A stretch of 64,000 bases of DNA, taken from NCBI GenBank assembly GCA_905250115.1, contig CAJNOI010000017.1:262685-326684 (forward strand). Reading direction: 5' to 3'. The notes beneath the pieces were generated by a model. That model saw nothing but the letters and a program-made list of their open reading frames with translations. It ran no database searches and was not told the origin of the DNA. This document shows positions 11,942 to 25,100 of this stretch, piece by piece. This DNA is from Adineta steineri (taxonomy: Eukaryota; Rotifera; Eurotatoria; Adinetida; Adinetidae). Every line of letters starts with the position of its first letter. Position 1 is the stretch's first letter. The translations under genes were made by a program, and so were the position numbers.

Positions 11942-14401
11942 ATGCTGTCGAATAGTCAATATTGTAATACAATACTGTCATCTGATTTTGAGGATTTATT
12001 TTCATCAGTTGTTGATTTTATTTCTGATGACGAAAATAAAGATGATTTGAATCTAAATAATGATGTGATCTTAAACGAAATAGATTCGTCATATGAGGTA
12101 AATAAAATCAAATAATATTGACTATTTCATATAATATGAATCATTTTTATTAATAGAATGACCCATATCAAGTACAAATATTACCAACACAAGCTCTTAC
12201 ATCTAATATGATCTGTCGTGTTTGTGGTGGTCCAGCAATTGGCTATAATTTCGATCAAATTACTTGTGAATCATGCAAAGCATTTTTTCGTCGAAATGCC
12301 TTACGAAATATGGTAATAATTTTTAAGTACTTAAAATAAGATGGAACAATAATTATTAAGTATGGGATGATGAGTTAACTCGAGATCAAATCTATTTGAG
12401 CATAGAAATAGAAGAGTAAAGGATTGAGCCAGAATATCACCAACCGAACGATAATCCTCTCAGTTACAATATTTACTATCACGGTCAATCAGTACAAATA
12501 TTCTAATCACGATGCAAATTAATTTATTTTTTCAAATATCTTATTTAATCAAGTTAAAAAGAATTCTGATAGTAAAGAACATGTGGCGTTAAAATCACTT
12601 TCTCGCCCAAACCGTATGGGAAAAAACTATATGGTTAGAATCAGCATTCAAAACTGCATCTAGCAATACGACTTCTGTCGAAAAACAAACTGAAACTATA
12701 TACCTGTTAAGCCCTCAATCTGTTTGGAATTGATGGAACAATTGATTCTAGATATATATAAAGTGTTATTAGTATTATAAACTAATTTTTAGGGTCGGAA
12801 GACAGTGATTTCAAAACTAAGGTCAAAAGAATATTTTTTATTAAAATAGACCATTGTTCATTTAAACCACTTTTTTATTCAATATAAACCTGAAATTCGT
12901 GATCAGCATGATCGATAATCTATATCTAAATGAAATCAGAGTGAAAAACAAAAAAAAACTTTTTTTTTGTTTTTTTCAAGGGTACCACGGCAAAAAATTG
13001 AGAAAAAATGTACAGTTTTGTTTAGAATTTAATGCTGATTCTAATCATATAGTTTTTATCCTAACCAGTTTGGGCGAGAAAGTGGTCTTAACGCCACTTG
13101 TCCTTTAATAAACTTTTGATTACTTGCTTATTGAACGTCATTATATCACTTATAAAATAACCATTGAAATAAATTGATAGGTGAATGGTTTTTTTTGAAT
13201 AGCTATACAATCGTTTAAACAGCTATAATTATGTTTTAATAACACTAAGAGATTTTCAATAGTTGATTGCATAAAGATGTTCAATACATATAGAATCATT
13301 AGAAACTAATTATTTAATACTTGTTTTAATGTTTTATTTTAGACTGAGGTAAAATGTCGGTATTCTGGTACATGCGTTATCAATGTTAAAACACGTCGTC
13401 AATGTACCTATTGTCGATTAAAAAAATGTTTTGATATTAAAATGCGTAAAGATTGGATTCGTACGGAAGAAGAAACAAAAATAAGACAATTACAAAAATT
13501 AATTAAAGAAGAAATGAAATTAAATAAAGTAAAATATGATTTACAACCAGTTATGAATCTTCCATTAGTTGTACGAAAGAAAAAACGTCTAATGTGGAAA
13601 CAAGCGCCTCTTGTTAATCCAGTAAGTATACATTTTGATGTTATGATGATTATAGTTTTGATCTTATTATAGATATTTAATGGAAAATATTTTAGTTGTA
13701 ATCGAAATTTATGTTATGAAGATCAAACTTTATTAAATAATATTACTAATGCTTATCATTCAGGAGCTGATTATGCTGATTATTCACATATTAAGACATA
13801 CACAAGATTTACACCTTTTTCACAATTTATTAACGATGAAAATGTTGTATATAGTTCATTAATTTATTATTATAAAGGCATACCTGAATTTAAGCAATTA
13901 GATATCGATGATCAAGTTTTATTAATAAAATCGAATATTGTTAAACTTATACATCTACATTATATAGTAATACAAAACTTTGAAGATTTTCCTTGTATTG
14001 GTGAACATATGTCAAAGTGGATCAATGCCGATTTTCATAATCAAATGTATCGAACACGTTGTTATTTTTATCGTTTTATGAAACACCCATTATTATTAAA
14101 ATTAATATTAATTGTTTTTATGTTCAGTGTTAATTTATCAGCTCCATGTAGTATTAATCAATGTAGTGGATATAAAAATATAAAAAAATTATATGAATGT
14201 CAAAATTATTATATAATGTTACTTTGGCGTTATTTAAATCATTTATTCGAAGAAAAAGAAGTGATAAAAGCAATGGAAATAATCGTGACACAAATCCTAC
14301 GTTATCAAGTGTTAATGCTTACTATTGAAGATCGTGTACGACAAACATCAAAATATGAGAAACTGCATTCGTTAATGGAATCTATCTTTAGAGTTAGTTA
14401 A
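11942..14401 (+). CDS. Nuclear hormone receptor, first of tandem pair
   Basis: A ligand-regulated transcription factor. Four phase-0 exons (11942-12097, 12157-12312, 13343-13621, 13673-14401) give 439 residues. A short acidic N-terminus precedes a C4-C4 DNA-binding domain. Finger 1 has CRVCG and P-box CESCKAFFRR; finger 2 has C-x5-C-x9-C-x2-C (KCRYSGTC, QCTYCRLKKCF). MRKDWIRTEEE, a common C-terminal extension, follows. The last exon is a helical ligand-binding domain (e.g. PEFKQLDIDDQVLLIKSN, the helix 3-4 signature). The second receptor (16703-18407) has the same exon plan. Intron 2 is swollen to 1,030 nt by a MITE. The frame stays open upstream of the ATG to an acceptor at about 11914, so a further 5' exon is possible. 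Ligand and subfamily are not deducible. Confidence 0.93.
12570..13110. mobile_element. MITE with long terminal inverted repeats and TA flanks, in a receptor intron
   Basis: The left end (about 12572-12657) and right end (about 13012-13108) are imperfect inverted repeats about 90 bp long. Each carries the block GTGGCGTTAA near the tip and CTTTCTCGCCCAAAC further in. Both ends abut TA (12570-12571 and 13109-13110), as expected for Tc1/mariner-type insertion. The internal part is AT-rich and codes for nothing, so the element is non-autonomous. It sits within intron 2 of the first nuclear receptor and is absent from the matching intron of its paralogue. Confidence 0.82.
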
Positions 14402-16702
14402 TGAATGAATGTTTCATGACATCTACTCGGTGAATTAAGCAATAGCTTTCAAAATTAATTGTGATTATTGGAGAATAGTTAGAGCTTAAAAAAACATGTA
14501 TATATGCTTGAATAATTAGTCAGTTGTATTATGAACAGGGAAAAAAGTCTTTGGTAAATTATTGTAAAATGATTTGACTTTTTCAAATGGTCAAAAGAAA
14601 AGGCTAAGTTGTTTTATTGTATCAATACACTTTAACAGATATTTGTTTCTATCTATATTGTAAAATAAACAATACGTAAAAAAGAGATCTTTTGTTTTTA
14701 TTATTTTTTGGGTTGTGAAAAGATCTTTTCAATTAAGATTCTATTTTCTAAGTTTAAGTCGAGGATGTAGGTAGTTCAGGAATTCTCTCAATAAAATTTA
14801 TTACTTTTTCTATACATCGAATAGACAATTGGGCGTTTTTTTCTTAGTACACTTATATCAAACGAGAATAGTAAAGCTGATAATCTTAAACTAGGCAGTA
14901 AAATGTCACCTATCAGCCAGAATATGGTGATATTTGAATCATGTAGTTTCATATATGAACTTTGACCGCAAGAGCTTAATAGGATTTGAGTGACTCCTAG
15001 ATAATAATGTTAGTAAAACAATGTAGAATTTGTTCTTCTAATAATAATATATCAATAGAAGAAATAAATCTCGCATCCGTTCAGCTATCATCACACATAG
15101 AAATAGCGCATAGAATAATTTCAATTTGACTAATTTATAAAAAAATTTACCATTTACATTGATATTTTCTTCAGTAAATGGTTTCCGCGTTATGTGTAAG
15201 GAGGAAAAGTAGATTCTATAGTTTCTAGTGAGCTTTAGAGTAACTCTTTTTGGTTTGTATCGAAGTTCATTAGAATATATGAGAATTTCCAAATCGCAGA
15301 AAATAATGCTGTTTCCGTCTGTATTAAGGCTATTGTGAGAGCAATAATCAACCGTTAGAAATTAGATTAGACTACAGGAAAAGAGCACTGTCAAATTTTT
15401 CTCATAGATTATTTACGAACTCATTATTAACTGCCGCTCTATGACTATGATGGGTCCTAGCAATTTTTTACCAGTGCAGGGTAGTTCTTAGATATCGCTT
15501 TTCCCCCTTGGTTATGTGCTATCAATAATAGAGAATGAGAAAAGTGTTAAGCTCGATCGATCTTAAATTAGTGATAATGATTAGAATTTATCAGGTTCTA
15601 TTTATAATCAAAATCTGGAGTCAAAAGGCTCAAGTTACATACCTTTTACTTGATAAGAGAAACTGTGTCAGCTACTGTGAAACCCATAGAAAATAATTTT
15701 AATTTCAAACTATTACGTACCGATACCTTTGTGTCATATAAACCATTCATGAAACATCTCAATCAATAGGATTCAAACTGCACATATATCGATGAATATA
15801 TTGAAGGAATATACAGAATAAAAAATGAATTGTACTGAATATTACCAACATTACCTGTCCTATTTTTTGGATGAATGGATTTCAATTTGGTGATGCAGAG
15901 AAAATTATAAGTCTTAAATATTTTCTAACTATACATTAATATGTTTAGTAGAATAACTGGTATATTGTTATTCGAAATCGAAATATTTTACTACTGTATA
16001 GTTCGTTTCTAACCATCATATAGTATTTATAAATATCGCATGGTGCATGGTAATTAGTCATCATTATTTAACTTGATCATACATATATATTTTTTTACTA
16101 CGATTTTAACTGGTAAACACTAAAATAATATCTTCTCAATAATATTAACGAATGAGTAATCTTTCGTTGAATTTATACGACTTTTATAACAAAATACAGC
16201 TGCACTATTTTTCTTCTTATTCTAGTAGACATGATATTTTTATATGGGTTTGTGATTTCCTATGACGCATCGTCACACACTGGAGAACCTCTCACTATTT
16301 TTCTTTTTTTCCTTCTTGTTCTATGTGATGTTTTATTCATCTACTCATAAATATAAGAACGCAAAAGTGAAAAACAATATATTTTCATCTCTATAGAAAA
16401 AATGGAGAAAAAGAAAATGTAATTTTTACTGGCACTGTCACTCAAATAATTTACATTATAGAAAAAACAAACTTACTATTGGCGCACATTGTGTATTATA
16501 TTTAACATAACATTAAAATATAAGAAAATCGTGGGTTTTTCTTAACGTCAGTTGCTATTTTCTTTGAATCTTTTATTTCACCACGTCCGATTAGTCATAA
16601 ACAAAAAAACACATCTATTTTAAGACTAACACTAAGACATTCCAACCTATTATGAAGAAAAACAAATGTGATATAACTATAAAAAATATTTATTAATTGT
16701 AG
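14402..16702. other. Intergenic region between the paired receptors
   Basis: About 2.3 kb of mostly AT-rich sequence between the two receptor genes, including the promoter region of the second. A less AT-rich patch near 15420-15510 has no coding signature or clear inverted repeat. The open frame at 15038-15292 (-) is not supported by anything else. Confidence 0.5.
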
Positions 16703-18407
16703 ATGATGACAGCAATGTCGACTATGATACCAAATAATTTAATTTGGACTAATCTTTCGTCTGATGAATCGGTTGATTATAATGATTTATTTTCATCATT
16801 TGATCTTATAGATCCTGATAATTATGATCAACAAATTATATCGAATACTCAATCAATATTATCCTCCCCAGTAATTATTATTAAATTCAATATTATTATA
16901 AATTTATCACACTTTCTAATTTAGTCTCACTTAGAAGAATTACAAGTATCATCAACAGACATGTCAGAAGCTGAATGTTTTCAATCTAATTTAATTTGTG
17001 GTGTTTGTGGTGCTCCAGCAAATGGCTATAATTTTGACCAAATCACTTGTGAATCATGCAAAGCTTTTTTTCGTCGAAATGCCCTACGAAATATGGTAAT
17101 GAGTTACCTTCATTTATAACTATATTTTCCATTCTCTCGTATGATGATATACAATAGACCTTGATGAAATTATCACATTAAGGACTATTTATAGAATATA
17201 GTAAACGATCTTAATTCATTAAAAGCGTAATAGATAGAATAAGTCCTTCTGAAGAAGAAAAAAACGCGTATTTTTATTGAAAGTTATACGATCATAATGA
17301 CCTTTTCTTTTTGTATTAAGTATGGACGATATATTTTAAAATCATGTTTATTATTTATTTTAGGCTGATTTAAAATGTCGTTTTGCTAGTGCATGTGTTA
17401 TCAATATTCAAACACGTCGTCAATGTACCTATTGTCGATTAAAAAAATGTTTTGATATTAAAATGCGTAAAGATTGGATTCGTACGGAAGAAGAAACAAA
17501 ACTAAGACAATTACAAAAATTAATTAAAGAAGAAAGAAAATACAATAGAGTAAAACGTGATTTACAACCAATTTTAAATCTTCCAATAGTTGTACGAAAG
17601 AAAAAACGTCTAATGATGAAACAAGTAGTACCTGTTGTTAATCCAGTAAATATAAATTTTGATATAATAATAATAATTATAGTTTTGGTCTTATTGTAGA
17701 TATTTAATGGAAAATATTTTGGATTTAATCGAAATTTATGTGATGAAGATCATAATTTATTAAACAATATTACGAATGCTTATCAATTATCGGCTGCTCC
17801 AGGTGATGCATTTCGTTTCAATAAATATACAAGATCTACACCTTTTTGGGAATTTATTGATGGAGAAAGTACAATACATACTTCGTTAATTGAATTTTAT
17901 AAACGTATACCTGAATTTAAACAAATAGATCTCGAGGATCAAGTTTTGTTGATAAAATCTAATCTTATTAATATTATTCATATACATGATATTTTCATAC
18001 AAAATTTTAATGAAAATCCAATAACAGGTATATTAATATCGAATTGGATCAGTGAAGACTTTCATAATCAAATGTCTCGAACACGTCGACATCTGTATCG
18101 TTTTGTAGAATATCCCATAATATTAAAACTTGCACTTATTGTTTTCCTATTCAGTATTCATAGATGGGAAGATTATAATAATAAAATGGCTGTACAAAAA
18201 ACTTATGACATTTATACTACATTACTTTGGCGTTATTTAAATTATTTATTTGACGAAAGAGAAGCTATAAAATCGATGGAAATTCTTACTGCACAAATTT
18301 TACATTTTCAAATATTAATGACTATGATGGAAAACAGAGTAAGAGCGGCAGAAACACAAAATAAAGTATCTCATGGATTAATGCAATCTATATTTCGATT
18401 AACATGA
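16703..18407 (+). CDS. Nuclear hormone receptor, second of tandem pair
   Basis: Paralogue of the receptor at 11942-14401. Four phase-0 exons (16703-16870, 16925-17095, 17364-17645, 17700-18407) give 442 residues. The zinc-finger exons are nearly the same as in the neighbour: CGVCG, P-box CESCKAFFRR, KCRFASAC, QCTYCRLKKCF, MRKDWIRTEEE. The N-terminus and ligand-binding domain have diverged clearly, so the two probably share DNA target preference but differ in ligand or partner (inference). The 50-odd-nt third intron also keeps recognisable similarity between copies. The start ATG lies directly after a ttgtag acceptor. Intron 2 is 268 nt and lacks the neighbour's MITE. Confidence 0.93.
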
Positions 18408-21143
18408 TAGAACATATACATTTATAAAATATTGACCTTGTTCCTATGAAATTTTTAGTTTCAATATTGGCGAAGAATTTAATGTTATGAATATCTTGTA
18501 AATACACATATATATCTGTATATGTTTTAGTTATCGATATTTACTTTATTTTTTTTTAATTTTAATGTTAAAAATAAAATATTTAATACTAAGCATTATG
18601 TCTAGGCACAATTTATACCTTCGCGTTTCTCTCAATTTTTCAAGAGTAATATATAAAATATTAATTATTATAATAAATAGCGAAAAAGACTAGATAAGAC
18701 AAAAATGTAAATCTACATCTAACAGAAAGCAATAATTCATGTCAAAGATAACTATGAAGATATTTACAATACATAAATATGTATCGTAAATATGATTAAT
18801 GTACAGATATTATTAAAGTTATCAAATAGATTAGCATTGCTAGGTATAAATAATTGTTTTTCTATAGATTCTCTTAAGACAATAGTTGATTATACACTGT
18901 TTGAACTTATGTAGGAGGAAACTAATTTTAGAAACAATTAAATATGTAAATCAAACCTAGAAAATTATTTTGTCAATCAAGTAAATTAGTGGCGTATCTA
19001 ACGCGTGGTATTGTCAGGCCACCAAGAAAAATTTCTTACTAGATACTTTATTTTTTTATTATATTGTCGATGAATTTAAACAAAAATCGTAAGGCATTGC
19101 CATACCACCAGTCAAATCCTGGATACGCTACTTTAAATAAATCATAAATCATTTTTTATATCAAATATATATATATTCGATTTATCTGACTTTGAAAAAT
19201 AGTTTTTGATATTGTACAATGACTTATAAGTAATAATAGTTTGTTTACATAAAACTAAATATATTCTGACATATATAAAGTGGCATCATCATAATGACAT
19301 AAAATCTATTATTTGATTGACATCGTTTGATTGTATATTGCAAAGTATATTAAATTTACATATATACATAATGTTTGTTCTGTTTAATCGTTTGTTTATA
19401 AATGAATTTTTTTCAATCGATTCAAACCATATTTAGAAAATATCAATCAAAATACACGTTTTTATCTTATACAGATGTTTATTTTTGAATAAATATTTAA
19501 TTTTTTTCTCATATCAAAATCTAATTATACTTATAAAATAATTCATATTGCCTGTTACATAAAAGAAAGAAATAAAAATTATTCATTGACCTAATCTATT
19601 TGATATAGTTCAAGCGTTATATATATATAAAGCCGACCGAGCATTCAAATCTTAAGAATTACCTACTGTCAAATAGAGTTCATCAATAGATGCCAGTTAA
19701 TATTGTCGAGACATGCAATCATGATAGATTTGCCTACCTTATAAAACCTGAGAAGATTTATTATTATAATTCTAATTTATACTTTTTTTTTCTTAGTTCG
19801 GAACATTCTAATAGCTGCCCGTATTTTCATCGATCATAATACAAAGCAATGTGATATAGCTACATAGAAAAAAGAAACAGATAATTGATGTTGTTATATA
19901 TCTAAAGAAGAAACGAACGCAAAATCGACGCATTCTTTTTTCTTTTCCTTTTCTCTTTTCCTGCTAACTACTTTTCCTCGGTTCTTTTGTTCGTCATCAT
20001 GGTCTCAACATTATCGCCTACTCTGTCTGTTCAACATTATTACTACATACCCTAACCAATGATGCTGATGAAACAACAAACAAAAAAACATTGAGACAAC
20101 TCTTATATCGTTTGTTCATTTCTGTTCTATAATAACTCAAATCAAGAAATTGGCAAATGTCTTTCTTATTCTGCTTTTTATAACCTCTTGACATACTAAC
20201 GTCTTTATCTATTATTCAATTTTAAACAAATGGAGTGTTTAAATAAGAATTATGGGTACTGATACATGTACAATTATAATCAATATTATTATTATTATGC
20301 CTACATTTTTATTTATTGAGAATATAAATAAATTCATTTATTTTACTATCGTAAGTCTAATTATACTTTTATATATTTGTATAATAATTTATTAATCAAG
20401 CCTTTGATGAAATTATTTCATTGGTTCAAATTAAAACAAGTTTTTTTTTCTTCTTATAAATCCTTCGAAGTATTTGAGTAACGGCATTTAAACATTGAAG
20501 TATATACACATCTAGTTAGATTTAAGTTGTATGAATCAATTGGATAAATGTAGTGAATATGCATGCGTACAAAAGAACGAATGATTCGTTATGTGTACTT
20601 ATGTTGAAATTCAATACACTTTTCTTTTTCTTCTTTATATCCAGCACATTTCTTTTTTTTTCAAATGTCAAATAAAGGATTTATAATGTCGTGGGAAGAA
20701 TAAATAAGTCATACGCAGATGGTAGTTAGATAAGTGACAAGATAGAATCAGAAATAAACAATAATAATAATATAAGTGAATTCTATTTAATAAGTTGGAG
20801 ATTATTTTCGTCAACTATCTTTGACATTGGTCTATATGTCTCGTTTCTTTTTGATTGATTCTTTTATTCTTTTCAAGTGAAATGAATGGGTAATCGCAGA
20901 GAACGAAAAGAGAAACGTTTTTCGTTTACTCAAGCAAATATTCGAGTGTATATATTTCTTCAAATTTGATCGGTGAACAGCGACATCGGTCTGACTTATT
21001 GACCCGAAGGCAAGTAGTACGCATTTATAAGACAAATAAATACTATAGAGCAATGACTAGCGTTAAAAATAGATCTACTCTTACATTATCTTATTCATTT
21101 CATAACTGATTATATTATGTATTAGATCAATTGGTTTTATGCA
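18408..21143. other. AT-rich intergenic region with one small MITE
   Basis: About 2.7 kb without a supported gene. It holds the inverted-repeat element at 18987-19133 and a pyrimidine-rich tract near 19935-20000. Open frames here are short and lack splice or protein support. Confidence 0.5.
18987..19133. mobile_element. Small MITE-like element (147 bp) with inverted ends and TAAAT duplication
   Basis: The ends TAGTGGCGTATC (left) and the inverse of GGATACGCTACTT (right) are imperfect inverted repeats. Inner arms also pair in part: GTGGTATTGTCAGGCC against the inverse of GGCATTGCCATACCAC. TAAAT flanks both sides (18982-18986, 19134-19138). The superfamily is uncertain. Confidence 0.6.
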
Positions 21144-21605
21144 ATGAGTTCAACATTTCGTCATTGGAAAGATCGATTGCAATGTTCAACTAAGCGAAAT
21201 ATATGTCAAAGTCATTTATTAATTGATGATGAAGTAAGAAAGAATATTCTATGAGAATAAATCTTCAATATTCATATAATTCTAGTTCAAAAACCTACGT
21301 CATACAACTGATTTATTATTAAATGATAATAATTTATTAAAAGCTCGTATCGATAAATTAGATGAAAGAGTAAATAATTATTTTAAAAACAACAAAAAAA
21401 TAATTTTACTCTATATTTTAAGTATCAACAATGGATAAATGATGAACAAAATTTTTTATTAAAACGTATAGAAAATCTTGAAAATGAAAATCATCAATTA
21501 CTTGAAATTTATCTAACTTATCAAATACAAAATGAAACATGTATACGATCAATAACGGATTTAATTATGAAAATACTCTTAACTCAACAGGTATACTTCT
21601 TATAG
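21144..21605 (+). CDS. Coiled-coil protein segment, possibly the 5' part of the next gene
   Basis: Three phase-0 exons (21144-21233, 21286-21369, 21423-21590) encode 114 residues rich in Leu, Asn, Glu and Lys with a heptad pattern over exons 2 and 3. There is no signal peptide. If the last exon reads on, it stops at TAG (21603-21605) after 118 residues. Alternatively the gtatac donor at 21591 splices, still in phase 0, to an acceptor at 22145-22146, fusing this coiled coil onto the long gene at 22174-26519 (about 947 residues in all). That acceptor has a weak pyrimidine tract, so I keep the two entries apart. Family not recognised. Confidence 0.6.
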
Positions 21606-22173
21606 ACATATTTTTCCTATCCTTTTCTTCTGTAACAACAAAAAAAAAGAAAGAAAGACTTAGATTGTCATTTAAATACAAGTTAACTATTGATCTGAAG
21701 AACTTTGTTAATGTTCTTCATTGTAACCTTAGCATACATATATGTTCTTCTGTTCTTTTCTACTCACATGAAAAGTAAAAGACAAGTGCCTTATACATCT
21801 TATCACAAATGTTTTTTTTGCCTAATTGATGCATACTAGTAGCTAGAACACTTTGAATTGTGTACTCATCTCTGCCACACTTTTATTTTTGTCCATTAAA
21901 AGAACGAATATCATCAGAAATTCTTTTATATGTTAAACATTTATTTTTGCATTGACTGGATTTGAGAATAGATGTATAAAACATCTAAAATTTCATATTC
22001 TGTTTTTTTTCTTATCCTTATACCGCAAGTATTACATTAATATATAATATTTGGAATAAAAGAGAATAAGAGCAGACGAAACATTTCTTCTTTTTTTTAT
22101 ATCGCTTTTATAAAACTGAAATAAAAAAAGGTGATGATTATCATAGTCAAATAAAAGAAAAACGAGAATAAAC

Positions 22174-25100
22174 ATGACGAGACAACATAGGCGACGACGA
22201 CTTCAAGATCTTTTTGGACACTGTATATTACCATGTCATGATCCTTCAACACGTCAGGTAGGAATATTCAATAGCAAAAAAAAAGAAAATTAATGAAACT
22301 AATCAATACATAATAATAATAATAATAATATATTAACTATATTAATTTTATTCGTAGGAATTGAGCAAAGAACGTACCGAACGATATAATAAAAATGATG
22401 TGGCTCAGTGGAGGAAGAAACAACAGCAGGTATATTAACATTTCTTTTTCCTTTTATTTCATGTTAGAAAAGCTATAAATTACATTCCTTTTCCGTTTTT
22501 TGTTCCAGACTGAAACAAATCATCATACTCAAAATAATATATGTGATATTTCTTCAGATGAACTTGTATTTTTATGATGAACTATCTGCATAATAATATT
22601 TCTTGTCTTTCTCTTTTTTTTTGCCTTGCTAATAGGATGATAGTCGATGTACTAATAATGATCAAACCACATGGCTTCATCAACGATTGATGAATGTTAG
22701 CGAACAAGATCAGCAAACAACAAATCATTCATTGGGTAGGCACTCTATTATTCCCGCAGGAGAACAAGTTATGATGCAATTTTTTTCCCTTCATTTTTCT
22801 ATCATACACATGTCTAATTAGATATTCCAGAACGAGAAAGAGAAAGCGCCTATAAGAGGAAAAAAAAGGACGAGAAATGAAGAAAGCAAACTCTTATGTT
22901 TTTCCGTAAAGAGAAAAAAATATGCTGCCGGCAACCATAAAGCGGCAGCTTCTAAGACAAAAAAACACGTGCGCTTATTAATTGAGTAGTTTCACATTAA
23001 CAAAAAGAAGAAGAAAAAAAAACCAACATACGGAAACGGTAAGATAATATTATTGCAGATTATTTATAACCATTCTATATACTTTTATCAAATTAAGATA
23101 AAAAAAAACGTTTAATAGAAAATTATCTAAAAATAGAAAATGACATCGGTTTTTATTAAGTATATGAAAAAACAATTGATAATGTAAGAAGAATAACTTT
23201 CATTATAATTGTATATATGTATGTTACTATTTTAGGAATGATAATTTGATTTTAGTTTTTGAAATACTAGAAAACTTCCGATAGAGGGAAGTAAAACTTC
23301 AGTCTTAGTAGAGGTTTTTTCTTTTTCTCCTATGAAGGATTTGAATTATTAGATCTATAGAACATTATGAGCAATTTTTACACTTGTGACATCTGTCAAT
23401 ATTATTTTTTTTCTCTAAAAAATAGATTTCTAGATATTTTCTACATCAAATTAATGACAATCTTTTTTTTATAATACTTGACACATAATATTTAAGTGAA
23501 TAAATATAACTATAAAAGCATCTTTATCTTCATTTATTATTCTATCTACATCATCATTCATAAAACACAATTCTTTCTTATTATGATCAGAATATCAATC
23601 GATAAATGTATTAACATTTCATTCAAATACTTTTCCTCGAAATTTCAATAATAAAGAAAAAAAATAGTTTTTACTAATCTAAAAATAAAAAAATAAGTAC
23701 TAAACCGGAATATGTCAACATGACAAATCAAAAATATTTAATATAGTTGATTTGAGTTATAAATTCTAAAAACATTTATTCTATAGAATTAATAATTTTA
23801 TCTAATCTATATTCTATTGTTTAAACAGAAAAAGACAAAGTATTTGAAATTCTCATGTAAAAATAATTAATAAAAATTTATATTAAGATTCAATTAGTCT
23901 ACCGAATAGATGCACATTCTATTTTATTATTAGATATAAAATAGAAAAAAAATGTCTATAAATATATAGATTTCGAATAGTAAATTACATGCTTAATTAA
24001 ATTATACATTCTTTCTTCAGTTTATATATTTAGTAATAATCTTTTCTTTTCTATATATTTACAGTATTCAATAATCAATCACCAACAGTGGCTACTGTTA
24101 AATCTAAATCTGATAAATCATCATCATCAACAACTGGTTTATCAAATAGAATATATTTTCTTATGAATAAAGAAAAAACATTACATGAGAATCGTCGTTT
24201 ACCAGGTATTAATATAGTACCTATTGATGATGTAAATGCGTCTCCTCGTAAACAACAATCATCGGTAACGTTTAATAAAAATATCTCAAGTCAACAACAA
24301 ACACGTACTACTTATCCTAACCATGAAAGATTATCAACACAAACAACACATCATACATCATCTACTGGTAAAAACATACCGATAACATCCATATCTAAAC
24401 CAAGTCGAGTAAGAAAAATCTAATAAGAATTTTTTTTTCCATAATAACTTTATTTAATAGGTTCCAACAACTACAATTCGTCCACAAACAACAAATATTC
24501 GACAACGTCCTTCTGCTCCTTCAACTATAAATCAAAAGACAGTTTCATCATCTTCCATAACTAATAAATCAGTTCGACCTCGATATACATTAGCGAAATC
24601 ATCCGAAACACCACGATCTGCTGGGACAATAGCAACAACAACAACAACAACAACAATAACAACAGCGCCAGTACGTCCTACAAAAAAAACATTGATTGTT
24701 AATAAACCCAATCTAACTGCCACAAAACCAACTACAAATAGTATTAAGACACGTAAACCAATTGTCAATCAACAATCAGCACGCGTTTCTGATCTTGATG
24801 TATTGATGGCTGAACGACAAAAAACTACTACGACATCTAAAAAATCAACAATTGTTACACCATCACCTGTAGTTAATAATATTCAACAATCATTATTTCG
24901 TAAAGATAAAATAAAAGTAGTTCGACCTGTTCGTAGTCAAGAATTAAAATTATTTTCTTGTCATTTAACACCAAAAATACCACCAACAGTACCAAATGAA
25001 ATAATATATCAAACAAATGAATCACTTTCAACTTTAACACCATCATCATTTGAATCAATTGCTGATAATAAACCAATAGAGAAAAAAGAAGAATGTTCAG

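Noticed and set aside
22509-22580. Premature stop (TGA) in the low-complexity gene
   Set aside because: A donor at 22566 removes it, and the next exon resumes in phase, so no truncation is needed.
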